Shown: positions 1 through 8,661 of the stretch, piece after piece | How positions within the stretch are numbered: the first letter of the stretch is position 1 | Layout: the number at the start of each line of letters is the position of its first letter | Assembly (NCBI RefSeq): GCF_002288265.1 | Contig: NZ_CP016778.1 | Location: forward strand, 372,001 to 436,000 | Length of the DNA: 64,000 bases | Direction of reading: 5' to 3' | DNA from: Candidatus Planktophila versatilis | GTDB lineage: Bacteria > Actinomycetota > Actinomycetes > Nanopelagicales > Nanopelagicaceae | Made by a program: the position numbers and the translations under genes | The notes under the pieces: model-generated | What the model was told of the DNA's origin: nothing | Seen by the model: the letters and a program-made list of their open reading frames with translations, nothing else | Database searches by the model: none

Positions 1-108
1 CTCACCGCAGATGACGTAGTTCGACACCGACTTATTGGTGACATTGTGAAGGCATATGATGCTTACGATGCAACCAAATCGGCTCCTCGTTCACTTCGTA
101 GCAACTAA
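1..108 (+). CDS. phoH: PhoH-family ATPase, C-terminal end only
   Basis: The window opens inside a reading frame that ends at TAA 106-108. The 35 visible residues, including DDVVRHRLIGDIVKAYD, match the C-terminal tail of actinobacterial PhoH-like P-loop NTPases. The stop lies 8 bases before ybeY, and phoH-ybeY-corC is a widely conserved order, which supports the call. The Walker motifs are outside the window, so the assignment rests on the tail and the neighbours. PhoH-like proteins are ATP-binding RNA-associated proteins whose exact role is unclear. Confidence 0.7.
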   Translation, partial: LTADDVVRHRLIGDIVKAYDAYDATKSAPRSLRSN

Positions 109-116
109 GTCCTGTC

Positions 117-551
117 ATGAGCGTTGAGTTAACAAATCGTTCTGGGGCTTTGGTGCCAGAAAAGCAGATGCATTCACTGCTTGATTTTGGTATCACCTAT
201 ATGGAACTTCATCCGGATTGCGCCATCTCTCTCACCTTCGTTGATGTCACCGAGATGGAAGAGCTCAACATCAAATGGATGGATGAATCTGGACCGACCG
301 ATGTGCTCTCTTTTCCCATGGATCTTCCAGAACATGATGGTGAGATTGTGACTCTTGGTGACATTGTTATTGCACCAGCTGTTGCAGCTAAGCAAGCAAA
401 AGATGCCGGTCACAGCACTGAAGCAGAAATCTATATCCTTGCTACCCATGGCCTGCTTCATATCCTTGGTTATGACCACGCAGATCCTGATGAAGAGAAA
501 GTAATGTTTGCCCTGCAAGAGAAGATTGTGAAGGAGTGGTCACAGAAGTGA
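117..551 (+). CDS. ybeY: Endoribonuclease YbeY (16S rRNA maturation)
   Basis: 144 residues, a normal length for YbeY. The zinc signature H-x3-H-x5-H is complete: H111, H115 and H121 in HGLLHILGYDH. The family is a single-strand-specific metallo-endoribonuclease that takes part in 16S rRNA 3' processing and ribosome quality control in the cytoplasm. Conserved upstream parts such as TDVLSFPMD (about residue 61) are also present. ATG 117 follows the phoH stop by 8 bases. The stop overlaps the GTG start of the next gene (GTGA at 548-551), so translation is probably coupled in a phoH-ybeY-corC operon. Confidence 0.95.
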   Translation: MSVELTNRSGALVPEKQMHSLLDFGITYMELHPDCAISLTFVDVTEMEELNIKWMDESGPTDVLSFPMDLPEHDGEIVTLGDIVIAPAVAAKQAKDAGHSTEAEIYILATHGLLHILGYDHADPDEEKVMFALQEKIVKEWSQK

Positions 552-1471
552 ACCAAGTTCGAAAGAGCATCAGCCTTGCCCTGGCATTTATCTACACCCC
601 GATTGCTAAGAGTGTGATTGCACTCGGTAATCTCATTACTCCCGATAAAGGATTTAAGTGGGGCCTATTTACCAACGAGAACGAGTTCCGAGAACTGATG
701 GATCACGCCCACGTTCAAGGCCTGGTGGAATCTGATGAACACGAGATGCTACAAAATGTATTTGAACTAGGTGACACCTTGGTGCGCGAACTGATGGTCC
801 ACCGCACAGATATGGTCTGGATAGAACGAGATAAATCACTGCGGCAAGCACTTTCATTGGCGCTGCGCTCTGGGTATTCACGTATTCCAGTCACCGGTGA
901 AAACATCGATAACGTGATTGGTATTGCCTATGTGAAAGATTTAGCTAAGCGCGCCTTAGATCACCATGAGGCAGAGACCACCGAAAAAGTAGAGCAGCAT
1001 ATGCGCCCTGCTGTCTTTGTTCCAGAAAATAAAGAGGCGGCAGAGCTCTTAAAAGAGATGCAGCGCGATCAGATTCACTTAGCAATCGTGGTCGATGAAT
1101 ACGGTGGCACCGCAGGCATTATTACGATTGAAGATATTATTGAGGAAATCGTGGGCGAGATTGCCGATGAATATGACGATGGCATTGAAGAGTTTAATTG
1201 GATATCAGAGACAAAAGCGCGCGCCAAGGCTTCGATGCATATTGAAGATTTAGCCGATGAACTTAAAATTGAGATGGACCGCGACGAGTTTGAAGATGTA
1301 GATACGGTGGGTGGATATATGGCTGAAAAACTTGGCCGCGTTCCGATCGCTGGTTCGACCATCAACTTACATGGTTACTCCATTACCTCTGAGCGCCCCT
1401 TAGGTCGCCGTCGCCGAATTAGCTCAGTTATTATTGAGCGGCTGGATAAGGAGGTTGATGAGCATGAATAA
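548..1471 (+). CDS. CorC/HlyC-type CBS-pair protein without the DUF21 membrane domain
   Basis: About 307 residues: a tandem CBS pair (about residues 60-200, with SGYSRIPVTG and IVVDEYGGTAGIITIEDI) followed by a CorC_HlyC transporter-associated domain. Most actinobacterial relatives carry an N-terminal DUF21 membrane region; here only one hydrophobic stretch precedes the CBS pair, so the protein resembles short CorC (YbeX) of E. coli, which also sits beside ybeY. Family members are linked to magnesium/cobalt efflux. I chose GTG 548 because AAGGAG (531-536) lies 11 bases upstream and GTGA overlaps the ybeY stop; GTG 536 is in frame but overlaps that Shine-Dalgarno sequence. Confidence 0.8.
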   Translation: MNQVRKSISLALAFIYTPIAKSVIALGNLITPDKGFKWGLFTNENEFRELMDHAHVQGLVESDEHEMLQNVFELGDTLVRELMVHRTDMVWIERDKSLRQALSLALRSGYSRIPVTGENIDNVIGIAYVKDLAKRALDHHEAETTEKVEQHMRPAVFVPENKEAAELLKEMQRDQIHLAIVVDEYGGTAGIITIEDIIEEIVGEIADEYDDGIEEFNWISETKARAKASMHIEDLADELKIEMDRDEFEDVDTVGGYMAEKLGRVPIAGSTINLHGYSITSERPLGRRRRISSVIIERLDKEVDEHE

Positions 1472-1775
1472 TCCAGAAGATGCAAAGCTGGTCACCCTTG
1501 CCACATCAACTCTTGCTCGCAGTGGAGCAGAACAAGCGGCAGCGCTGCGTGATTCAACCGGGCGCACCTATGTGGCAGTCAATGTCACATCACCATCACT
1601 GAACCTCGATGCCTTTGAAGCTGTGCTCACAGTTGCCCTCGCATCTGGAATTTCTGGAATTGAAAGCGTGGTGGCAACTGGATCAAGGCCTGAAAATGTG
1701 AAGGCAATTAAAGACTTCACACCAAGTGCGACCGTATTTTTCGTTGCAGTGAGCGGAGAAGTTATCTCGCTTTAG
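1464..1775 (+). CDS. Cytidine deaminase-like protein of the actinobacterial corC locus
   Basis: 103 residues from ATG 1464, preceded by AAGGAGG at 1448-1454, 9 bases away. The in-frame ATG at 1458 would be only 3 bases from that site. The sequence (EDAKLVTLATSTLARSG near the start, TGRTYVAVNV at about 33-42) resembles the short cytidine deaminase-like proteins that actinobacteria encode after corC. I see no HAE or PCxxC zinc-binding motif, so it is probably not an active deaminase. It overlaps corC by 8 bases. The era GTPase gene that often follows in actinobacteria is not here. Confidence 0.65.
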   Translation: MNNPEDAKLVTLATSTLARSGAEQAAALRDSTGRTYVAVNVTSPSLNLDAFEAVLTVALASGISGIESVVATGSRPENVKAIKDFTPSATVFFVAVSGEVISL

Positions 1776-1808
1776 GCATCTGGCGCTAGGAAAAGATAAG
1801 ATTGTCCA

Positions 1809-2597
1809 ATGCGCGTCGTTCGATTTACTCCTCAACCTGATGCTGGACTAGGAAACGACCCACTCTTTGGAATCCTGGAAGATGATGATCAGATAACAAT
1901 CATTTCCGGAGATCCGATTTATCACGGTATTCAAAAAACGGCAGCAAGAGTGGAGCTGGCAAAGGTGCGACTGTTGGCCCCGGTCATCCCGCGCTCAAAG
2001 ATTGTCTGCGTGGGAAAGAACTATGCCGACCACGCCGCTGAAATGGGCAGTGAAGTTCCGACAGAACCCATCATCTTCTTAAAACCAAATACATCAGTCA
2101 TTGGCCCCGGCGACACCATCGTCTGGCCGGCGATGGCGCCAACGATTGATTACGAAGCAGAGCTGGCAATTGTTATTGGTCGAGTGTGTAAAGAGGTTCC
2201 GAAGGAGCGCGTGAAAGATGTGATCTTTGGCTACACCTTGGCAAATGATGTAACTACGCGTGAGCTACAAAAGCGCGATGGCCAATGGACTCGTGCTAAA
2301 TCATTCGACACATTCTGTCCTTTAGGTCCATGGATTGAAACTGAGTTTGTGCCTGGTACCCAGCGCATCTCACTGACTGTTAATGGTGAAATCAAGCAAG
2401 ATGCATCAATTTCACAGATGATGTTCGGTATTGAAGATATCGTCCACTTTGTTACCCAAGTGATGACCTTGCTACCTGGAGATGTGATCATTACTGGAAC
2501 ACCTGCTGGAATTGGTCCGCTACCTGAGAAATCTACCGTCACAGTTTCTATTGAAGGCCTGGGCGAGTTAACAAATAAAGTGAGTGCGCGCCCATGA
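1809..2597 (+). CDS. Fumarylacetoacetate hydrolase (FAH) family protein
   Basis: 262 residues with a short N-terminal part and the FAH fold from about residue 60 (KIVCVGKNYADHAAEM). Metal-binding acidic residues occur in DYEAELAIVIG (about residue 115) and in the following GYTLANDVTTRELQ block; the C-terminal GDVIITGTPAGIG motif is intact. The family hydrolyses C-C bonds or isomerises/decarboxylates 2-oxo acids using Mg2+ or Mn2+; the substrate cannot be read from sequence. The gene overlaps gltX by 4 bases (ATGA). An FAH gene upstream of gltX is common in actinobacteria, so this may be a housekeeping metabolite-repair enzyme. Confidence 0.88.
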   Translation: MRVVRFTPQPDAGLGNDPLFGILEDDDQITIISGDPIYHGIQKTAARVELAKVRLLAPVIPRSKIVCVGKNYADHAAEMGSEVPTEPIIFLKPNTSVIGPGDTIVWPAMAPTIDYEAELAIVIGRVCKEVPKERVKDVIFGYTLANDVTTRELQKRDGQWTRAKSFDTFCPLGPWIETEFVPGTQRISLTVNGEIKQDASISQMMFGIEDIVHFVTQVMTLLPGDVIITGTPAGIGPLPEKSTVTVSIEGLGELTNKVSARP

Positions 2598-4057
2598 GTA
2601 CAAAGAGAGCAGTCAAAGTTCGCTTTGCGCCATCGCCAACGGGTGATTTGCACGTTGGAAATATTCGCACCGCACTCTTTGATTGGGCATATGCCCGTCA
2701 CACCGGCGGCACATTCTTATTCCGAATTGAAGATACCGACACCACTCGCGTTACCGATGAATATATTCAGGCAGCCATCGACACACTTAAATGGCTTGGC
2801 TTGCAATGGGATGAAGGTCCAGAAGTAGGTGGAGTTAATGGCCCTTACCTGCAATCACAGCGACTTGATATCTATGCCGAGTGGGCGCAGAAGTTTCTTA
2901 CCCAAGGCGATGCCTATCACTGCTACTGCTCACCAGATGAATTAGAAGCGGTGCGTGAAGGACAGCGCAAAGCAAATGTGGCACCGGGCTATAACGGACA
3001 CTGCCGCGACTTAACTGCCGAGCAGATTGCCGCCTTTAAGGCGCAGGGCCGAGAAGCGGTAGTGCGTATGCGGATGCCTGATGGCAGCACCACCTTTACT
3101 GATGAGATTCGCGGAGATGTCACCTTCGATCATAAGTTTGTGCCGGACTTTGTCTTGGTGCGCGCAGATGGTTCACCTCTTTATACACTCGCCGTTGCTA
3201 TCGATGACATCCTCATGGGTGTTACACATGTACTGCGCGGAGAAGATTTACTTTCATCAACCCCGCGCCAGATTCGCGTCTATCAAGCGATGGGCGTTAA
3301 GTTAGAAGATTACCCAGTCTTTGCCCACCTTCCCTTTGTGATGGGCCAAGATAACGCCAAGCTCTCTAAGCGAAATGGTGAAGTATCTATCGCCTGGTAT
3401 CGCGAACAAGGTTATTTGCCAGAAGCAATCTGTAATTACCTAGCACTGCTTGGTTGGTCACCTGGCGATGATCGCGAAAATATCACTATGAAAGAACTCA
3501 CCGAGCTTTTTACTGTGGAAAAGGTGCATTCATCACCTGCTCGCTTTGATATGAAAAAGCTGGAGGCGATTAACGGCGATAAAATCCGAGCGCTCTCACT
3601 CGAAGAGTTCACCACCTGGACCCTGCCCTTCTTGATAAAAGCCAACGTGATTGCCGGAAGTGCTGAAGAAATCGAGCTAGTAAAGCAGGCGCTACCTCTA
3701 ATTCAAGAGCGCATCGTTAAGCTTGATGAGGCGCCAGCGCTGCTACGTTTTCTTTTTGTGAAAGAGTTTGCAGTCGACCCAGATGCGGTGGCAAAGATTA
3801 GCGATGATGCAGCCAAAGATATTCTTAAGCGCTCAAAGAAAGAGCTAGAAGCCTTGGCTGATTGGAACCACGAATCGATTGAAGGTGCTCTGCGCACCTC
3901 GCTGATCGAGGAGTTGGGACTCAAGCCACGTATTGCATTTACCGCACTTCGTATTGCAACAACAGGTAGCACCATCTCCCCACCTTTATTTGAATCGATG
4001 GAGTTACTTGGTAAAGAGGCCTGCCTGACTCGTATTTCTGCAGCTCTGGCTCTGTAA
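2594..4057 (+). CDS. gltX: Glutamyl-tRNA synthetase
   Basis: 487 residues, typical of bacterial GluRS. The class I signature HIGH appears as HVGN at residues 20-23 in PSPTGDLHVGNIRTALF, and KMSKS as KLSKR at 256-260. A cysteine-rich patch (HCYCSPDE, about residue 110) fits the zinc-binding insertion. The enzyme charges tRNA-Glu; in bacteria without GlnRS it also mischarges tRNA-Gln for GatCAB to amidate. The gene is translationally coupled to the preceding FAH gene, and tRNA-Gln and tRNA-Glu follow directly, so the enzyme and its presumed substrates are encoded together. Confidence 0.97.
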   Translation: MSTKRAVKVRFAPSPTGDLHVGNIRTALFDWAYARHTGGTFLFRIEDTDTTRVTDEYIQAAIDTLKWLGLQWDEGPEVGGVNGPYLQSQRLDIYAEWAQKFLTQGDAYHCYCSPDELEAVREGQRKANVAPGYNGHCRDLTAEQIAAFKAQGREAVVRMRMPDGSTTFTDEIRGDVTFDHKFVPDFVLVRADGSPLYTLAVAIDDILMGVTHVLRGEDLLSSTPRQIRVYQAMGVKLEDYPVFAHLPFVMGQDNAKLSKRNGEVSIAWYREQGYLPEAICNYLALLGWSPGDDRENITMKELTELFTVEKVHSSPARFDMKKLEAINGDKIRALSLEEFTTWTLPFLIKANVIAGSAEEIELVKQALPLIQERIVKLDEAPALLRFLFVKEFAVDPDAVAKISDDAAKDILKRSKKELEALADWNHESIEGALRTSLIEELGLKPRIAFTALRIATTGSTISPPLFESMELLGKEACLTRISAALAL

Positions 4058-4115
4058 TTTCTGCCGTGATGGTGGGGTAAACTTCTCACCTTGCCACAAG
4101 GAGAAAAATCAATAT

Positions 4116-4187
4116 TGGGGTATGGGGTAATTGGCAGCCCTGCTGATTCTGGTTCAGTAAGTCTAGGTTCGAGTCCTGGTACCCCAG
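4116..4187 (+). tRNA. tRNA-Gln (CTG)
   Basis: 72 nt cloverleaf. The acceptor stem TGGGGTA (4116-4122) pairs with TACCCCA (4180-4186) and the discriminator is G. The anticodon loop is TTCTGGT, giving anticodon CTG; the T arm has TTCGAGT. The 3' CCA is not encoded (the sequence continues CTA). It lies 58 bases after the gltX stop. Confidence 0.93.
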
Positions 4188-4229
4188 CTAATACAACTAA
4201 ATATGTTTGTCCTAGTTATTTTTTGGCAC

Positions 4230-4302
4230 GGCCCCGTCGTCTAGCGGCCTAGGACTCTGGCTTCTCAAGTCAGCTACGAGGGTTCGAATCCCTTCGGGGC
4301 TA
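4230..4302 (+). tRNA. tRNA-Glu (CTC)
   Basis: 73 nt cloverleaf. The acceptor GGCCCCG (4230-4236) pairs with CGGGGCT (4295-4301), with a G-T wobble at the first pair. The anticodon stem CTGGC/GTCAG closes loop TTCTCAA, anticodon CTC. T loop TTCGAAT. CCA is not encoded. It lies 42 bases after tRNA-Gln. Confidence 0.93.
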
Positions 4303-4332
4303 CAGTAAGGCACTAACATCTACGGAGATGAG

Positions 4333-5730
4333 ATGGCATTGGCGATAACAGCGCGCGTTGACCTTAACGCCGAACAAGTTGCTGCTCTCTCATTGCTGGT
4401 GAGTGGGCGAATCTCACAAAATCAATCTGTGCTTGATGCACATGGGCGCGATGAATCAGCATTCCCGCCAGTGCAACCATCGGCGGTCGTCACCGTTAAA
4501 TCCACTGAAGAAGTTTCAAAGGTCCTTGCTTATTGCAATCAAGAGAAAATTCCGGTTGTCGCATTCGGTGTTGGCTCTTCCTTAGAGGGACACGTCCTGC
4601 CACTCTTTGGCGGAATTTCACTGGATCTAAGTGAGATGGATCAGATTCTTGCCATTTCTCCGGATGACTTGACCGTCAAAGTACAAGCGGGCGTCAAGCG
4701 TATGGCGCTTAATAAGAAGTTATCTTCCGAAGGCTTGTTCTTCTCGGTAGATCCTGGCGCCGATGCCACTATCGGTGGAATGGCATCAACTGGAGCAGCT
4801 GGAACAACGACAGTGCGTTATGGCTCCATGCGAGAAAACGTCTTAAAGCTCACTGCAGTACTTGCAGATGGAACGATTTTAGAAGTGGGGCGCGAGACCC
4901 GAAAGCTCTCCGCTGGCTATGACCTTACTCGTCTGATTGTTGGCTCCGAAGGAACGTTAGCGGTCATTACCGAAATTACCTTACGTCTCTTTGGAATTCC
5001 AGAGAAGATGGCTTCTGCCGTTTCTTGCTTTGCCTCCCTGGAAGATGGCGTGCAAGCAGCGATTGCGATTGTGCGATCAGGTGTTGCCATCGCGCGCTGT
5101 GAATTTCTTGATGCGCAGTCGATTAGGAATGTAAATCACCACGACGGAATATCTCTTCAGGAAGCGCCCACATTGCTCTTTGAATTTCATGGTTCTCCGC
5201 GTGGTGTGGAAGAAGATGCACAATTGGTGCAAGAAATCACCAGTGAATTTGGTGGAACTGACTTTAAGTGGACGACCGAAGAGGGCGAACGAAGAAAATT
5301 ATGGCAAGCGCGTCATAATGCCTATTGGGCAGGAATTGCAGCACACCCAGGAAAGCGTGGCATCAGTACTGACGCCGCTGTTCCACTGTCAAAACTGGCA
5401 CAAGCTGTTGCGGTATCAGAGAAGTTACTCAAGGAATCTGGTTTCCCCTTCTCAATTCTGGGACATGTGGCAGATGGTAATTTCCACTCGTTTATCATTA
5501 CCGATCCCACAAAGCCAGAAGAGTTAGAACAGATACGTGAACTCACCCACGAGATGACTTCTCAGATTATTGCAATGGGGGGCACGTGTACGGGCGAACA
5601 TGGAATCGGTGCCGGCAAGATTGATTCATTGGTAGAAGAAGCGGGTGCGGCTTCGGTTGCGGTGATGCGCGCGATTAAGGCCACCCTTGACCCCAACGGC
5701 ATTTTGAATCCTGGAAAGATATTTAGCTAA
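4333..5730 (+). CDS. FAD-linked 2-hydroxyacid oxidase/dehydrogenase (GlcD / D-lactate dehydrogenase type)
   Basis: 465 residues. An N-terminal FAD-binding PCMH domain (about 40-220; VAFGVGSSLEGHVLP and DPGADATIGGMASTGAAG) is followed by the FAD-oxidase C-terminal domain ending in GTCTGEHGIGAGK (about residue 420) and LDPNGILNPGK. This is the layout of D-lactate dehydrogenase (cytochrome) and glycolate oxidase GlcD. Such enzymes oxidise D-2-hydroxyacids and pass electrons to the respiratory chain or O2. There are no adjacent glcE/glcF genes, so a stand-alone D-lactate-type dehydrogenase is more likely. Probably transcribed with the FAH gene 45 bases downstream. Confidence 0.88.
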   Translation: MALAITARVDLNAEQVAALSLLVSGRISQNQSVLDAHGRDESAFPPVQPSAVVTVKSTEEVSKVLAYCNQEKIPVVAFGVGSSLEGHVLPLFGGISLDLSEMDQILAISPDDLTVKVQAGVKRMALNKKLSSEGLFFSVDPGADATIGGMASTGAAGTTTVRYGSMRENVLKLTAVLADGTILEVGRETRKLSAGYDLTRLIVGSEGTLAVITEITLRLFGIPEKMASAVSCFASLEDGVQAAIAIVRSGVAIARCEFLDAQSIRNVNHHDGISLQEAPTLLFEFHGSPRGVEEDAQLVQEITSEFGGTDFKWTTEEGERRKLWQARHNAYWAGIAAHPGKRGISTDAAVPLSKLAQAVAVSEKLLKESGFPFSILGHVADGNFHSFIITDPTKPEELEQIRELTHEMTSQIIAMGGTCTGEHGIGAGKIDSLVEEAGAASVAVMRAIKATLDPNGILNPGKIFS

Positions 5731-5775
5731 TTTTATTTTCTAGGTTTTTTGAAAGTGTTGATGTAGAGTAAAAGT

Positions 5776-6624
5776 ATGAAGATAGCAAGATTTGGTAAAA
5801 TTGGTTCAGAGCGCCCAGCGGTAATGATCAGCGATAACAGGGCTGTCTATGTCGATTCTCTGATTAAAGATTGGAATCGAGATGAGCTTGAAGCCGGGGC
5901 GCTTAAAAAAGTGCGCGCTGCAGATCTCTCCCTCCTTGAACCATTTGATATTGCAGGCCTGCGTATTGGCAGCCCCGTAGCACGCCCCACCAAGCTCATT
6001 TGCATTGGACTTAACTATGCGCGCCATGCCGCTGAATCAGGAATGACTCCACCACCAGAGCCGGTTGTATTCATGAAGGCACCCGATTGTTTAGTAGGAC
6101 CCAATGACGACATCGTTATTCCACCGAATTCAACAGCTACTGATTACGAAGTAGAACTTGCAATTGTGATTGGAAAGCGCGCACTGTATTTAAAGAGTGA
6201 AAGCGAAGCTCGCGACTACATTCTTGGATACTCCATAGGTCAAGATGTCAGCGAACGCCACTGGCAAATTGAGCGGGCCGGACAATGGGTTAAGGGTAAA
6301 TCTTTTCCAACCTATAACCCGATGGGTCCTTTCATTGTTACCGGCGATGAGTTCGAACCCGATGATGTGCGCGTGTATTGCACAATCGATGGCGAGAAGC
6401 GCCAAGATTCACGCACTAGCGATCTAATTTTCGGAATCAGCCACATTGTTTGGTATGTCAGCCAATTTATGGAGCTACATCCAGGAGATATCATCAACAC
6501 TGGAACTCCAGAAGGTGTGGGATTTGGCTTTAAGCCACCTAAGTACCTACGTGCAGGCCAAGAAGTGATTACTGGTATTGAGGGCATTGGTGAAATTCGC
6601 TCAAAGACTGTGGCGCACAGCTAA
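5776..6624 (+). CDS. FAH family hydrolase (ureidoglycolate lyase / HHDD isomerase-like)
   Basis: 282 residues with an N-terminal domain (about 1-60) and the FAH fold: KLICIGLNYARHAAESG (about 75), DYEVELAIVIGKRA (about 123), GYSIGQDVSERHWQ and GDIINTGTPEGVG (about 238). The last motif and the general length match the subgroup that includes ureidoglycolate lyase and 2-hydroxyhepta-2,4-diene-1,7-dioate isomerase. The precise substrate is not readable. It follows a 2-hydroxyacid dehydrogenase, suggesting breakdown of an oxo- or hydroxy-acid. It is a second FAH paralogue, not a close copy of the one at 1809. Confidence 0.85.
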   Translation: MKIARFGKIGSERPAVMISDNRAVYVDSLIKDWNRDELEAGALKKVRAADLSLLEPFDIAGLRIGSPVARPTKLICIGLNYARHAAESGMTPPPEPVVFMKAPDCLVGPNDDIVIPPNSTATDYEVELAIVIGKRALYLKSESEARDYILGYSIGQDVSERHWQIERAGQWVKGKSFPTYNPMGPFIVTGDEFEPDDVRVYCTIDGEKRQDSRTSDLIFGISHIVWYVSQFMELHPGDIINTGTPEGVGFGFKPPKYLRAGQEVITGIEGIGEIRSKTVAHS

Positions 6625-6629
6625 CTCAT

Positions 6630-7181
6630 TTACAGCTGGGCAACACGAGTCTTTGCAATAGCTACCAATAACTTGGCATCGACATCCCAATCAACGGGAA
6701 CCTGAATCGTCTTCTTATTTACTTTGTATTCTGTGAGCTTAGGTGCGAACTTAGCGATGATTCCATCACCCCACGGACCAATTAAAAGATGGTTTTTCAA
6801 TACTGAAACACCCAGAATGTAATCTTCGCCCAACTTCAGCATTGGGTGATTCCAGGCAATGACGACTTTCATTTCGGGGTAGTGGTTCTGTATTGCTTTA
6901 AAGATTGCCTTCACCGTCTTCTTCTTCACCGCATCGTGCGGCTCAAGATAACTTGTCAGAGTCGTAAACCGCTTTGAAGTACTCGAACCGCGGTGGGACA
7001 TGACCACTGCATTAGCGTGTGCCTGACTAAAGCCATGCTCTTGCCGCAAGTAGGCAATCTGGGCTGGATATTTATAAGCGTCCAGATCTTTAAGGCGCGC
7101 AAACCAATAAGACATCGGCTGTCCATACTTCTTCTCTATTGCAGGAAAGAAAGCGGAGCGATCTCCGGACTGTGTTGCCAT
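6630..7181 (-). CDS. DUF4287 / DUF1801 domain protein
   Basis: 183 residues. The N-terminal part (KKYGQPMSYWFARLKDLD, about 14-31, then YLRQEHGFSQAHANAVVMSHRG) matches DUF4287; the second half (TVKAIFKAIQNHYPEMKVVIAW, then LKLGEDYILGVSVLKNHLLIG) matches DUF1801, the fold of the YdhG-type iron chaperones. No catalytic motif is known. Its function in the cell is unclear. It is convergent with the FAH gene, with 5 bases between the stops, and the next gene on its strand starts 10 bases downstream of its start region. Confidence 0.75.
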   Translation of the reverse strand: MATQSGDRSAFFPAIEKKYGQPMSYWFARLKDLDAYKYPAQIAYLRQEHGFSQAHANAVVMSHRGSSTSKRFTTLTSYLEPHDAVKKKTVKAIFKAIQNHYPEMKVVIAWNHPMLKLGEDYILGVSVLKNHLLIGPWGDGIIAKFAPKLTEYKVNKKTIQVPVDWDVDAKLLVAIAKTRVAQL

Positions 7182-7190
7182 AAGTGAACT

Positions 7191-7700
7191 CTAGCGCTGA
7201 GACTTATGCCGATCAGCCATCATATCCATCAGCGCAAAGAGCACTCCGGAGACAACGAATGTCATATGAATACCAATGCGCCATCCTTCACGCTTGGCAT
7301 CAAAAGTACCTTCTTGCATAAAGTCTTTGAGAAGTTCAATGACTGAGATTGCAACCAATGAACCAATGAGCTTGATCTTGAGGCCGCTGAAATCAACGTG
7401 ACCCATCCAGTGTGGACGATCTTCAGAGCCTTCCGCAATTGCCATCTTCGAAACAAAGTTTTCATACCCAGCAAAGAGCACGATGATGATCAAGTTGGCC
7501 AGTAGCACTGTGTCGAGAAGTTCAAGTACTTCAAGAGTTACTTCTCCGGTTGTGAGATCTGTCAGGTGAGTCATCATGTGCCAGAAGGCGTCAAAGAAGC
7601 GGAACAAGATTGGTACTAGGGCAAGTGCGAGTCCTAAATACAGGGGAGCAAGCATCCAGCGACTGGCAAAGATAATCTTTTCAATCAATCTTTCTAACAT
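7191..7700 (-). CDS. UPF0114 (YqhA-type) membrane protein
   Basis: 169 residues from ATG 7700, which has GGAGG 10 bases upstream on the minus strand; an in-frame extension to 7763 would add 21 residues with no membrane character. The start MLERLIEKIIFASRWMLAPL, the following hydrophobic helices and VDFSGLKIKLIGSLVAIS (about 93-110) are characteristic of UPF0114/YqhA inner-membrane proteins. Three to four membrane helices are visible. The family's function is not established. Confidence 0.82.
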   Translation of the reverse strand: MLERLIEKIIFASRWMLAPLYLGLALALVPILFRFFDAFWHMMTHLTDLTTGEVTLEVLELLDTVLLANLIIIVLFAGYENFVSKMAIAEGSEDRPHWMGHVDFSGLKIKLIGSLVAISVIELLKDFMQEGTFDAKREGWRIGIHMTFVVSGVLFALMDMMADRHKSQR

Positions 7701-7863
7701 CTTCACATGACCTCCGAGTTGGCTCGCCCTCGAGTGAAGGCATGCCGAAATTATTACAGCCACCTACCCGACTTCTTGGGAAAAAGGGCAACATGGCTTA
7801 CTAATATTTCCTGAGAATCCCTTTTCCACGAGAAACCATGCTCACTCTGCCGTCGAAAGTGAA

Positions 7864-8211
7864 CTACGGCAGCCGCACCACCTTCTGCACTATCTCTTCG
7901 GCAGTTGCCGTAGCACCTAACTCAACGCTGACGTTGGTAGCAAAGCCGCGCAGTGTGGCCTCTGACAACAAGACCATCTGCGCTGCAATATCTGTCATCC
8001 AATAAAAAGCGCCCGGACCCACTTGTTCAATCAGCTCAGCTGCTTTCTCAAGTGCTTCATCACTGAATTTTTCAGAATCATTGCGATTATCAGCTAGAAC
8101 TCGTAAGAGATATGCACGAATATCGGTGGCATCACGGCGCACCTGTTGATGTCGATCGAGGATTTCAGTTAACTCACGATCCATCGCCTTATGTCGAAAC
8201 CAGTTGAACAT
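7864..8211 (-). CDS. Hypothetical protein, 115 residues, largely helical
   Basis: I do not recognise this protein. It starts MFNWFRHKAMDRELTEILDRHQQ, is rich in charged residues alternating with Ala/Leu and looks fully alpha-helical, with no signal peptide and no membrane segment. It lies between two membrane-protein genes on separate strands. ATG 8211 is preceded by an ordinary intergenic stretch. The long clean frame and the ordinary codon use are the reasons for calling it. Confidence 0.6.
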   Translation of the reverse strand: MFNWFRHKAMDRELTEILDRHQQVRRDATDIRAYLLRVLADNRNDSEKFSDEALEKAAELIEQVGPGAFYWMTDIAAQMVLLSEATLRGFATNVSVELGATATAEEIVQKVVRLP

Positions 8212-8263
8212 GAGCTGACTCTAAATCTGGGCACTGACATCAGGTCAGAACTATGCTCTGCCC

Positions 8264-8653
8264 ATGACACTGGCAACCCGCGCCCTGGCAGCGATGCTGC
8301 TCATCGCTGGTATTGCCCACTTCATCGCTCCTAAATCACTTGATGCCATCGTTCCGGCATTCCTACCTGGTGGCCCACGCCTCTGGACATACTTAAGTGG
8401 CGCGGCCGAGATTGCAATCGGGCTGGCGCTCCTAGCGCCACTCTCAATGAAAATCGGCACAATATCTATTCGATTACTTGCTGCCTATGCCGCACTCTTT
8501 CTCTTTATCGCCGTCTATCCTGCCAATATCAAGATGGCTATCGATTGGCGTGATCGCCCGATGCCTTATCCACTCATCGCTTTCGCACGGCTACCTCTGC
8601 AATTTGGATTGTTCTATTGGGCGTGGTCAATAATTAAAGCGTTAAAGCGGTAG
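8264..8653 (+). CDS. DoxX-like four-helix membrane protein
   Basis: 129 residues with four hydrophobic helices: residues 5-25 ([17 protein letters not shown]), 41-62, 67-86 and 107-127. The pattern AGIAHFIAP followed by [23 protein letters not shown] matches the DoxX-like family, whose members sit in the cytoplasmic membrane and are often linked to redox or detoxification functions. Substrate and partners are unknown. The next gene begins 8 bases downstream, so it is probably co-transcribed with the small redox genes that follow. Confidence 0.75.
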   Translation: MTLATRALAAMLLIAGIAHFIAPKSLDAIVPAFLPGGPRLWTYLSGAAEIAIGLALLAPLSMKIGTISIRLLAAYAALFLFIAVYPANIKMAIDWRDRPMPYPLIAFARLPLQFGLFYWAWSIIKALKR

Positions 8654-8661
8654 CTATAGAT

